DNA of 64,000 nt, taken from Astropecten irregularis. Lineage: Eukaryota; Echinodermata; Asteroidea; Paxillosida; Astropectinidae. The DNA lies in assembly GCA_963971285.1 (NCBI GenBank), contig OZ020251.1:7068001-7132000 (forward strand). Direction: 5' to 3'. The notes under the pieces are model-generated. The model was not told where the DNA came from and did not search any database. It was given only the letters and a program-made list of their open reading frames with translations. Positions 38,986-50,200 of the stretch are shown here, piece by piece. Each line of letters starts with the position of its first letter. The stretch's first letter is position 1. The position numbers and the translations under genes were made by a program.

Positions 38986-41300
38986 GCATCATCCATCCTG
39001 CAACCTCAATACATGAAGGCGTATGCATCACCCATCGCAACCTCAATAGATGAAGGCGTATGCATCACCCATCGCAACCTCAATACATGAAGGCGTATGC
39101 ATCACCCATCGCAACCTCAATAGATGAAGGCGTATGCATCACCCATCCGGCAACCTCAATACATAAAGGCGTATGCATCACCCATCGCAACCTCAATAGA
39201 TGAAGGCGTGTGCATCACCCATCCGGCAACCTCAATAGATGAAGGCGTATGCATCACCCATCCCACAACCTCAATACATGAAGGCGTATGCATCACCCAT
39301 CGCAACCTCAATACATGAAGGCGTATGCATCACCCATCGCAACCTCAATAGATGAAGGCGTATGCATCACCCATCGCAACCTCAATAGATGAAGGCGTAT
39401 GCATCACCCATCGCAACCTCAATAGATGAAGGCGTATGCATCATCCATCGCAACCTCAATAGATGAAGGCGTATGCATCATCCATCCCACAACCTCAATA
39501 GATGAAGGCGTATGCATCACCCATCGCAACCTCAATACATGGAGGCGTATGCATCATCCATCCCACAACCTCAATACATGAAGGCGTATGCATCACCCAT
39601 CCCGCAACCTCAATACATGAAGGCGTATGCATCATCCATCCCACAACCTCAATACATGAAGGCGTATGCATCATCCATCCCGCAACCTCAATACATGAAG
39701 GCGTATGCATCACCCATCCCACAACCTCAATACATGGAGGTGTATGCATCATCCATCCCACAACCTCAATAGATGAAGGCGTATGCATCATCCATCCCGC
39801 AACCTCAATACATGAAGGCGTATGCATCACCCATCGCAACCTCAATACATGGAGGTGTATGCATCATCCATCGCAACCTCAATAGATGAAGGCGTATGCA
39901 TCACCCATCCCGCAACCTCAATACATGAAGGCGTATGCATCATCCATCCCACAACCTCAATACATGAAGGTGTATGCATCACCCATCCCGCAACCTCAAT
40001 AGATGAAGGTGTGAGCATCACCCATCCCGCAACCTCAATACATGAAGGTGTATGCATCACCCATCCCGCAACCTCAATACCAGAAGGCGTATGCATCACC
40101 CATCCCGCAACCTCATAGACGATGGTGTGAGCATCACCCATCCCACAACCTCAATAGATGAAGGCGTGTGCATCACCCATCCCGCAACCTCAATAGATGA
40201 AGGCGTGTGCATCACCCATCCCGCAACCTCAATAGATGAAGGCGTATGCAAAATCCATCCCGCAACCTCACTACATCCAGGCGTATGCATCACCGATCCC
40301 GCAACCTCGATCAATACACGAAGGCGTATGCATCACCCATCCCGCAACCTCAATAGATAAAGGTGTGAGCATCACCCATCCCACAACCTCAATACATGGA
40401 GGCATATGCATCATCCATCCCGCAACCTCAATACATGAAGGCGTTTGCATCACCCATCGCAACCTCAATAGATGAAGGCGTATGCATCACCCATCGCAAC
40501 CTCAATACATAAAGGCGTATGCATCACCCATCCCGCAACCTCAATAGATGAAGGTGTGAGCATCACCCATCCCACAACATCAATACATGAAGGCATTTGC
40601 ATCATCCATCCCGCAACCTCAATACATGATGAAGGTGTATGCATCACCCATCGCAACCTCAATAGATGAAGGTGTGTGCATCACCCATCCCGCAACCTCA
40701 ATAGATGAAGGCGTATGCATCATCCAACCCGCAACCTCAACGCAGGTGTGAGCATCACCCATCCCACAACCTCAATAGATGAAGGTGTGTGCATCACCCA
40801 TCCTGCAACCTCAATAGCTGATGAAGACGTGTGCATCACCATCCCGTAATTTCAACAGACGAAGGCGTAAGCATAACCATCCCATAACCTCCACAGGTGA
40901 AGGCGTGTACAGCATCACCCATCCTGCAACCTCAATAGATGAAGGCGTATGCATCACCCATCTCACGTACAACCTCAATAGATGAAGGTGTGAGCATCAC
41001 CCATCCCGTAACCTCAATAGGTGAAGGCGTGTGCATCACCCATCCCCAAACCTCAATACATGAAGGCGTGTGCATCACCCATCCCACAACCTCAATACAC
41101 GAAGGCGTATGCATCACCCATCCCACAACCTCAATAGATGAAGGCGTATGCATCACCCATCCCGCAACCTCAATAGATGAAGGTGTGAGCATCACCCACC
41201 GCAACCTCAATACATGAAGGCGTGTGCATCACCCATCCCGCAACCTCAATAGATGAAGGAATGTGCATCACCCATCCCGCAACCTCAGTCATAGATGGAG
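38986..41300 (+). repeat. 37/39-bp minisatellite, about 60 units
   Basis: Tandem units of AACCTCAATAGATGAAGGCG followed by TATGCATCACCCATC and then either CGC-type (37 bp) or CCCGC/CCCAC-type (39 bp) endings. Each unit holds the palindromic hexamer ATGCAT. Short units dominate on the left (39000-39500) and long units on the right. Units decay from about 40730 onward. Because 39 is a multiple of three, frames stay open on both strands for up to 127 codons. I read these as by-products. Confidence 0.95.
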
Positions 41301-41910
41301 ATAAGAGCATCAACTAGCCCACTACTTCTACAGATGACGACGACTGCAACGTCATAGATAATGGCGAGTGCATCAACCATCCCGCAAGCTCGATTGATGG
41401 ATGAATATGGCATCCAACCATAGCCACGCTGTAGATGGTGTACCGTTGAAAAGTTGCTTCATAACCCTTAATCCAATCCTAACTTTGATCGAACAACTGC
41501 TCCCGGCTAGCCCCTAACCCTAACCCTACCCGACCCTTATACTCATCACTACCCTAACCCTAACCCTAACCCTAACCCTAACCCTAACCCTAACCCTAAC
41601 CCTACACCCGATCTGATCCCAGCTGCCATTAACCTTAATCCCAATTAACCCTTTACTCTAACCCTACTGAGTGTGGTAAACCCTTCTCTGTGGATGCAAG
41701 TGATGAGTGCATCACCCAATAACCTCTTTAGATGGATGGAGGATCTACATCATCCAACCATCAACCCTCACACTGTCACAGACGAAGCAATCATTATAGC
41801 CACCCAACCCCTCTCTTGCCCATCTCCGTAAGGTTGGCGACTGCATGAACCAAAAACCTGCCACCTGGAGGAGAGTGCATCAATCAAGCAGCACCCATCC
41901 TTCTGTACAA
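41301..41910 (+). repeat. Decayed minisatellite units flanking a telomere-like tract
   Basis: Scattered remnants of the 39-bp unit (GATGGATGG, GAGTGCATCA, CATCAACCATCCCGCAA) continue on both sides of the CCCTAA tract. The tract therefore arose inside, or was inserted into, an older extension of the minisatellite. Confidence 0.6.
41551..41604 (-). repeat. Interstitial TTAGGG telomere-type tract
   Basis: Nearly nine uninterrupted CCCTAA units (TTAGGG on the minus strand), with a further two at 41513-41527 and degenerate CCCTAA words to 41665. TTAGGG is the usual animal telomere repeat. The tract is interior, surrounded by decayed minisatellite, so it is not a chromosome end. Confidence 0.93.
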
Positions 41911-43013
41911 AAACCCAATAATGATATAATATAAATAATAAATGAAAAACTTAATATTTCAGAGTTTTTATGCGTCGGTCTTTAGCGCGATCATATTATT
42001 ATTTTATTCGGTTTATCGTCCGTCCCTGGATATTTTTAATCGTGTTCCTGGACACCTATGATAGCGTCAAGCGAGGAAGTTTGGGGGCACAGACTAAATT
42101 CTTGAGGAGTGCGCCCTCTTTCTTTTACCAAACTTTTTAGCTTACGTTCGTTTAGCTTCCACGGGGCAGCCCTGACCTGGGAATGGTCGTGTATGCTGCA
42201 CAAAAAACCGCGAGAAGGCGGGGACGAATTTAAGTTGTGTCGACTCCTGGGTGATAAACGAACGCAGCCTTTATCGCTTCAGAATTAAACGCGAAACCAC
42301 TATGATGAGGTTGCAGATCTCTTATAAAACGCCAAGTTTATTCTTATAGCGCTTGCGGAATTCAATAATCACACATTCCCCATGAGAAACAGGGCTGAAA
42401 TGAAACACTTTTAGGCATACGGTTCACTTGTGAAGTTTGACGGATAGAAACGATAAACTAAAGCGCGATACAGATATCAAACTTTGTCTAAATGTTTGGA
42501 AACATATTGAAAATTGTACAAAATTATCAATTCAAACAAAAGAAATTCAATATGATTTTAAAAACTGTGAAAGTAAAGGCAAATACCAACCTTTTTCTTT
42601 CAACACCTCAATGAACCGAATTGGAAAGAATGATTAATTATGCGTACTTTCTTTTGAAATATGATTTATTCTGTTGTAAATGCAAATTATTCGATTCCTT
42701 TCTGACAAGTCTTGCGCTTGAATGCAATGCAAAGCTATTCTTACAGAAAAACTATAGTTTCTGCTCCACGGTCACATAGTTAGGGTGTGGATTACAGGGG
42801 ATGCAATTTCCCCTCTGCACTTTCAGATCAGAGGGATGGACAACACGATCATCTTTCCACATATTATTTTTATGGAAGGGAACTCTTTTTTCCGTTTTTT
42901 TTCCTTTTTATAATTCACACTTGTATATCTGGGGACTGATGGGAATAATGATCGGGAAAACACCATCAATAATGCTTAAAGGTAGAACTTTGGTGTATGT
43001 CATAGAACTTTCG
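41911..43013. other. Mixed-composition sequence without a recognised gene
   Basis: Includes a higher-GC segment at about 42000-42330 that differs from its AT-rich surroundings. The only frame of note (66 residues, 42437-42637) shows no domain. Nothing functional was identified. Confidence 0.5.
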
Positions 43014-43330
43014 TGGGCAAAAATATCAAGGAAGATACAGTAAAAGTAATCTGTGAAAATGCCAGGCCCATACGGTGCCCACTTTTTGAGAAAACAGTGA
43101 AAAACGGCCAGGATATTTCTGAAGTCTTTTCTCTTTTGTTGATCTTTTAAAAGATCAAAAAGATTTTCGGTCGTTGTTTTACTAATGTCTGGATATTTAC
43201 ACTATTTTAGGTGGAAACAAATTTAACGGTTTGTTTCTACCACCACCATCTTCATACCCTGTAAGTTATACGTAAATTTGTGAAAATTTTCTGTTTTGGT
43301 TTCTTGCCTAAGTATGATACTGCCATAGAG
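43014..43330 (+). repeat. Dispersed repeat copy 2 (uninterrupted)
   Basis: Shares GGGCAAAAATATCAAG, TGCCCACTTTTTGAG, TTTCGGTCGTTGTTTTACTA and CTACCACCACCATCTTCATA with copy 3, and in part with copy 1. It contains the perfect 16-bp palindrome GATCTTTTAAAAGATC at 43141-43156. CCCATACGG|TGCCC at 43067-43080 is the empty site for the nested element found in copy 1. Confidence 0.88.
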
Positions 43331-44097
43331 GAAGGTTTTGTAACCGACATGATGTTTTAGTAATTAGTTCTGCGCTACTGTTTTTACTTGTCTCTTGCGT
43401 GTTCTGCAAGTATAGGCTCTCAAATGTGATTGGTTTTTCGTGATGTAGGTAGGCCTATCATTATGATTGTTTGTGTGTGTATACAGACAGCCCTTTTTGT
43501 GAATTGGGGAAGTTTTATTCTGACTTATCTCTATCGCTAATGTTACTTCAGGAGCCGGAGATGCACCAAAACAATCGTTTCTCCCAGTAACCCATACTAA
43601 TACTAGGCCTATTTCAAATGACAGTTTCTTGTCCGTATTCCAAGGCAGGTATGTTTTGTCATACTAGCCTGTTTGAGCTCTATTGACCATGGCATCACAC
43701 GGCAATGTGAGCGAGTATTGGTCGGGACATGGAGGAAGGAATGGAGGGATGGGTTCAAACGGCCCACCAACCCACTGCTCTCTGACCAGTGTAAAGAGCA
43801 GGGATAGAAGGTCTCCCATACTGGGCGTCCAATGACCGGCAAATAATCTGCGATAATACTCCAAGGTCAGTGGAAGTTCCGAGAATGTGTCGTAGTATAC
43901 TATACGTCTAGTGCATGCATGTAACGACCATTGCGGCTAGCTGGTGGTGTAGCTGGTTGTGTGGGCTCATACACAATGAACTGTACATTACACCCAGCTC
44001 TGAAGTCCTGAACGTATGAAAGGAGATGTGACTGCGACTGTGAGTAATCTTACCAACATTGCGTGCCCGAGTTTGTTTTTGATGCTACATGTATAAG
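43331..44097. other. Unique sequence without a recognised gene
   Basis: Contains TAGGCCTA words and short frames (77 residues, minus, 43609-43842) with no recognised domain. Confidence 0.45.
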
Positions 44098-44572
44098 CAT
44101 TTTTTCTGCAATGGATTATATCTGAGTGAGAATAAACTGATTCCAAGAACGACACACAAGTCAATTAACAAAGTTGGAACAACAACGTAGGCCTACCGGA
44201 AATAAATGGCGCACCGGCCACACTGAACAAGGAGTTTATACTGAACATGGAGGATTATAGAACACCGAGCTGCCCACTCGCTGCACAATACAGAAGTGGG
44301 TATTGAGACTATTTTCCGTAACGACAGTGAGTGTGTGAACTTCCAATTGATGCCAGCGAGCTATTCCTTTTTTTCTGCAAAGGATTTTGACTTTTGTGGG
44401 AACCTGAGTGAGAACGTAGACAAACAACCATGGACAAACTGACATCAAGAACGACATGCACTCCGGCGACAACAACGTAGGCCTCGGAATGGCGCACCCG
44501 CGGCCGCACTGAACTAGACTGCTCGTACTCGCTGCACAAGTGGGTATTGAGACTCTTTCCCGTGATGACAGT
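44098..44572 (+). repeat. Diverged tandem duplication (about 230 + 207 bp)
   Basis: 44098-44328 and 44366-44572 share, in order, TTTTTTCTGCAA.GGATT, CTGAGTGAGAA, CAAGAACGACA, ACAACAACGTAGGCCT, AATGGCGCAC, GCACTGAAC and AAGTGGGTATTGAGACT, separated by small indels. A 134-residue minus-strand frame (44236-44640) spans both halves but has no recognisable domain. Confidence 0.8.
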
Positions 44573-44772
44573 CGGTTTGAACTTTCAAGGCAATCGGTAA
44601 ATTTGAGATTAAGAAGATGTCTGAGTTGTCGTTTTGCCACTGTAGAAACAAGAGTTGTGGAACTTTTAACATGGAGTGGACAGGGTGCACGTACTTTTGA
44701 ACTTAAAATACATCGTTTAAATTTTTAAAGGTAATACCATAATATTGTTTTTATCACTGAAATACAGATTCA

Positions 44773-45078
44773 TGGGCAAAAATATCAAGAAAGATACAGT
44801 AACAGTCCATCCGTGAAACTTTCAGTCCAATAAAGTGCCCACTTTTTGAGAAATCAGTGAAAAACAGCCACATTATTTCTTATTTTTGATCTTTTAAAAG
44901 ATCAAAAAGATTTTCGGTCGTTGTTTTACTAATTTCTGGATAAATACACAATTTCGGGCGGAAAAAAATGTAACGGTATGTTTCTACCACCACCATCTTC
45001 ATACCCTGTAATATGATACATGTACGTAAATCTGTGAAAATTTCTGTTTTGGTTTCTTACCAAAGTATGATACTACCT
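44773..45078 (+). repeat. Dispersed repeat copy 3 (uninterrupted)
   Basis: Begins GGGCAAAAATATCAAGAAAG and shares the same block order as copy 2, including the palindrome GATCTTTTAAAAGATC at 44888-44903 and CTACCACCACCATCTTCATA. It ends near the shared AAGTATGATACT. It provides a second empty site at 44826-44842. Confidence 0.88.
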
Positions 45079-45973
45079 TTAAATATAATTGTTAAAAGAG
45101 AAATCACAAAGCATCATGCAGGAAGGAATCACTCCCATTCCATATTTGGATTCAGTGATCTGACTCAAATTTTACTTTAACAGTGTCTCTCATAATGTTT
45201 TTCAAAAACTGGACACATCTTAAGCATCTTCGTTTTTGGAAACATTTTAATGGTTCGTGAAATTGAAGCACCAAAAATCACTTGGGGTATAATTTTGTAG
45301 AGTTTTGCTTAAGAACTGTATTTTATTGCTCAAACAAAATTGCTTTTAATACAGCATGCACCATCAAAAGGTTGTCATGTTTGAGTTATTTGGAAAACAA
45401 TTCCTGTGGCTATTTGCACAGGCCCTAAACAAAATAATACCCCAAAATGTATTCTTCTACCTCAGCATACTGTAAAACCATTTTGGAAAGAACTCCATGG
45501 CAGAACCTAAGTGTTTTACTCAAGAACTGACTGACTGTTCAGAGGCAATTTTATTTCACTGGTTCAGTTCACTAAAACATTTGTTTATCACTACACACAA
45601 AAGTTAATTAATTATGGCACAGGTTGCAGGTTCTTACTCGGTTAAATTTTCAAAATTGTCTTGGAGTTTTCTGTATCTGTATAATGTGAACTCCTTTTTA
45701 AAGTAAGTTGAGTTTAAAGTGTAATTGATTGAAAAGAATCATGAGTTAACATAATTTTTAGGGGGGGGGCTAGAGGAACTGTTGTGGCACCCCTCAACGT
45801 GGATAACTTGTGAACAATTTATGTGCATGGTGTACACAAAGTGCATAATGAATGTACATTTCCATTTCAAAATTTAGTGGTTTGTTAGCCTAGTTTTGTG
45901 TAATCATGGAAGGACCTTCCTACATGGTTTAATGAAGAAGGGAGGTCCATTGTTTCACAGTATAGCCATTATA
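45079..45973. other. AT-rich sequence without a recognised gene
   Basis: No domain-bearing frame. A G9 run lies at 45761-45769, and a hairpin-like CATGGAAGG...CCTACATGG lies at about 45907-45928, related to the CCATGG motif cluster. Confidence 0.5.
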
Positions 45974-46568
45974 ATTGAATACCTGAATACAACAATGACC
46001 CAAGTCCATGACAAGTGATTTTGAGATAAATAAAAAAAACTTCATATTTTTTTCAATCCTTCAGTTTTATACCTTAAGTCACCAGGGTAAGGTTAACATT
46101 GAAATAGAAATATAAAATGGTATAAGGCATGATAAATAGCATTTACGTTATTATGTGGGGGGGGGGGGTCATTTTGTTTGGTGGACTTGGGTCATTGTTT
46201 GAATCATACACAGTGAAATCATTGTTGAGGAAAGTACACGACAATAAGCTGCTCTAAATGATGTTTATTTACATCAACATTAGTTACACTTACAGCATTG
46301 ATATAAACATTACTAATGTATCATATGTGCATAATACACACATCCTTTGTACCTACACAATCTCACCCCCATCAAGCGGTGGCACTATAACTTGGGTTGC
46401 TGTTGTGTACATGCTAGATTTCTCACGCGCAAAATAGGCATATAGAGCTTGGACTTGGGTTTGTCTTTCACACATCTGGTGGGCCTATGTGTAAACAACA
46501 ACTTCCCATGTCTAACTCAATTTGGCCAAAACCTGGACTTGGGTCATTGTTGTATTCAGGTATTCAAT
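45974..46568. mobile_element. 595-bp MITE-like element with 35-bp perfect TIRs
   Basis: 45974-46008 (ATTGAATACCTGAATACAAC...) is the exact reverse complement of 46534-46568. The flanks carry ATA on both sides (45971-45973 and 46569-46571), consistent with a 3-bp target duplication. An internal copy of TGGACTTGGGTCATTGTT sits at 46182-46199. A G12 run lies at 46157-46168. The 60-residue frame inside (46449-46631) overruns the element and is not convincing. Size and structure fit a non-autonomous MITE; a PIF/Harbinger-like origin is possible but the duplication is not the canonical TWA. Confidence 0.85.
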
Positions 46569-47145
46569 ATATCTCTGCACCAGTGCAATCCAGCATTAAT
46601 CAAGTTACATTATGGACATGCAACTGAATGAAGTATTTATTATATACATTCCAATCCCAGGAATTATTTACCATATACAGCAAATGCTTGATTTCAGTTA
46701 CATGGCTTAAATAATACATGACCTACATGGGGCATTAACAACTGTGGACAATATAGCCCTTGGTTTTGATTAAGTGATTTTGTTTGCATCTGAAAAAAAT
46801 CATATTTATTTGCTCAACAGTAATGACATACAAAATTGGCAGTTTTGTTGTCAACATATAACGTTGTATAGAAGTGTATAGGCCAATGTATGTATAGTCA
46901 TACATGTATATTTGGGTACTTGGTACAAATACATGTATAAATTGTATGTTACATGCATGTACATTTAAGGTTAGCAGGAAGTAAGCCTAGTTCTTGATAT
47001 ATTATTCCTTGTTTAATTGTGGATGAATTTGAAGAGATTTAATTGTAAGTGATGTGCACATATCATAACATTGAAACTAACCCAGAATCCTAAAGGTGGG
47101 TCTCTAGCCCTGCAGAGCAATGTGTTGTATATATACATGTTTTAT
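46569..47145. other. Unique AT-rich sequence
   Basis: Rich in TACATGTA and ATGCATGTA words near 46890-46965. No gene was recognised. Confidence 0.5.
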
Positions 47146-47164
47146 TGATGCTAGGCTGACCATG
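47146..47164 (+). repeat. Inverted bracket of the right palindrome array, left copy
   Basis: TGATGCTAGGCTGACCATG here matches the reverse complement of 51135-51153 at 18 of 19 positions. The whole right array is thus bracketed by inverted copies of part of its own spacer. No target duplication was seen around it. Confidence 0.65.
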
Positions 47165-47214
47165 TTGTACCATAGCTTTATGGTTGTACCGTCTCAGACA
47201 TATGACACAGTTCA

Positions 47215-50200
47215 TCGGCGTACGCCAATTGGCGTACCCTACTGAAGCTAGGCTGACCGTGTTGTACCATTGAGTCATATGGTACACTCCACCGGGGTAC
47301 GCCAATTGGCGTACCCTACTGAAGCTCGACTGACCACCATGTACAATTGAGTCATATGTTACACTCCACCGGGGTACGCCAATTGAAGCTAGGCTGACCA
47401 TGTTGTACCATTGAGTTATATGGTACACTCCACCGGGGTACGCCAATTGGCGCACCCTACCGAAGCTCGATCGACTGACCATGGTGTACCATTGGGGCAT
47501 ATGGCACACTCCAGCAGGGTACGCCAATTGGCGTACCCTGCTGAAGCTAGGCTGACCATGTTGTACCATTGAGTCATATGGCACACTCCACCGGGGTACG
47601 CCAATTGGCGTACCCTACTGAAGCTCGACTGACCATGTTGTACCATTGAGTCATATGGCACACTCCAGCAGGGTACGCCAATTGGCGTACCCTACTGAAG
47701 CTCGACTGACCATGTTGTACCTTAAGTCATAATATTATGGTACACTCTACCGGGGTACGCCAATTGGCGTACCCTACTGAAGCTAGGCTGACCATGTTGT
47801 ACCTTAAGTCATATGGTACACTCAACCGGGGTACGCCAATTGGCGTACCCTACTGAAGCTCGACTGACCATGTTGTACCATTAAGTCATATGGTACACTC
47901 CACCGGGGTACGCCAATTGGCGTACCCTAGCTAGGCTGACCGTGTTGTACCATTGAGTCATATGGTACACTCCACCGGGGTACGCCAATTGGCGTACCCT
48001 ACTGAAGCTAGGCTGACCATGTTGTACCTTAAGTCATATGGTACACTCAACCGGGGTATGCCAATTGGCGTACCCTACTGAAGCTCGACTGACCATGTTG
48101 TACCATTAAGTCATATGGTACACTCCACCGGGGTACGCCAATTGGCGTACTTTACTCTAGCTAGGCTGACCATGTTGTACCATTGAGTCATATGGCACAC
48201 TTCACCGGGGTACGCCAATTGGCGTACCCTAGCTAGGCTGACCGTGTTGTACCATTGAGTCATATGGTACACTCCACCGGGGTACGGCAATTGGCGTACC
48301 CTACTGAAGCTAGGCTGATCATGTTGTACCATTAAGTCATATGTCACACTCCAGCAGGGTACGCCAATTGGCGTACCCCACTGAAGCTCGACTGACCATG
48401 TTGTACCATTAAGTCATATGGTACACTCCACCCTACTCTAGCTAGGCTGACCATGTTGTACCATTGAGTCATATGGTACACTCCACCGGGGTACGGCAAT
48501 TGGCGTACCCTACTGAAGCTAGGCTGACCATGTTGTACCATTAAGTCATATGTCACACTCCACCAGGGTACGCCAATTGGAATACCCTACTGAAGCTCGA
48601 CTGACCATGTTGTACCATTGAGTCATATGGCACACTCCAGCAGGGTACGCCAATTGGCGTACCCTACTGAAGCTCGACTGACCATGTTTTACCTTAAGTC
48701 ATATGGTACACTCCACCAGGGTACGCCAATTGGCGTACCCTACTGAAGCTAGGCTGACCAGGTTGTACCATTAAGTCATATGGTACACTCCACCGGGATA
48801 CGCCAATTGGCGTACCCTACTCTAGCTAGGCTGACCATGTTGTACCATTGAGTCATATGGCACACTCCAGCAGGATACGCCAATTGGCGTACCCTACTCT
48901 AGCTAGGCTGACCATGTTGTACCATTGAGTCATATGGCACACTCCAGCAGGGTACGCCAATTGGCGTACCCTAGCTAGGCTGACCGTGTTGTACCATTGA
49001 GTCATATGGCACACTCCAGCAGGGTACGCCAATTGGCGTACCCTACTGAAGCTAGGCTGACCATGTTGTACCATTGAGTTATATGGCACACTCCAACGGG
49101 GTACGCCAATTGGCGTACCCTACCGAAGCTCCATTGACTGACCATGGTGTACCATTGAGTCATATGGCACACGGCACCAGGGTACGCCAATTGGCGTACC
49201 CTACTGAAGCTCGACTGACCACGTTGTACCATTGAGTCATATGTTACACTCCACCGGGGTACGCCAATTGAAGCTAGGCTGACCATGTTGTACCATTGAG
49301 TTATATGGTACACTCCACCGGGGTACGCCAATTGGCGCACCCTACCGAAGCTCGATCGACTGACCATGGTGTACCATTGGGGCATATGGCACACTCCAGC
49401 AGGGTACGCCAATTGGCGTACCCTGCTGAAGCTAGGCTGACCATGTTGTACCATTGAGTCATATGGCACACTCCACCGGGGTACGCCAATTGGCGTACCC
49501 TACTGAAGCTCGACTGACCATGTTGTACCATTGAGTCATATGGCACACTCCAGCAGGGTACGCCAATTGGCGTACCCTACTGAAGCTCGACTGACCATGT
49601 TGTACCTTAAGTCATAATATTATGGTACACTCTACCGGGGTACGCCAATTGGCGTACCCTACTGAAGCTAGGCTGACCATGTTGTACCTTAAGTCATATG
49701 GTACACTCAACCGGGGTACGCCAATTGGCGTACCCTACTGAAGCTCGACTGACCATGTTGTACCATTAAGTCATATGGTACACTCCACCGGGGTACGCCA
49801 ATTGGCGTACCCTAGCTAGGCTGACCGTGTTGTACCATTGAGTCATATGGTACACTCCACCGGGGTACGCCAATTGGCGTACCCTACTGAAGCTAGGCTG
49901 ACCATGTTGTACCTTAAGTCATATGGTACACTCAACCGGGGTATGCCAATTGGCGTACCCTACTGAAGCTCGACTGACCATGTTGTACCATTAAGTCATA
50001 TGGTACACTCCACCGGGGTACGCCAATTGGCGTACTTTACTCTAGCTAGGCTGACCATGTTGTACCATTGAGTCATATGGCACACTTCACCGGGGTACGC
50101 CAATTGGCGTACCCTAGCTAGGCTGACCGTGTTGTACCATTGAGTCATATGGTACACTCCACCGGGGTACGGCAATTGGCGTACCCTACTGAAGCTAGGC

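Noticed and set aside
39495..40141. Open frames up to 127 codons on both strands of the minisatellite
   Set aside because: They follow from a 39-bp unit being a multiple of three and appear in several frames at once, as expected for repeats without coding function.
43180..43270. Possible small exon (TTTTAG ... CCTGTAAGT) in dispersed repeat copy 2
   Set aside because: The acceptor AG is missing in copy 3 and the donor is altered, so the splice-like signals are not conserved among copies.
44236..44640. 134-residue minus-strand frame
   Set aside because: It covers two diverged tandem copies, has no recognisable domain, and neither copy looks protein-conserved.
47090..47584. 164-residue minus-strand frame in the right palindrome array
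   Set aside because: It consists of translated array units, shifts frame with unit length, and reappears in the duplicated block. No independent coding signal.
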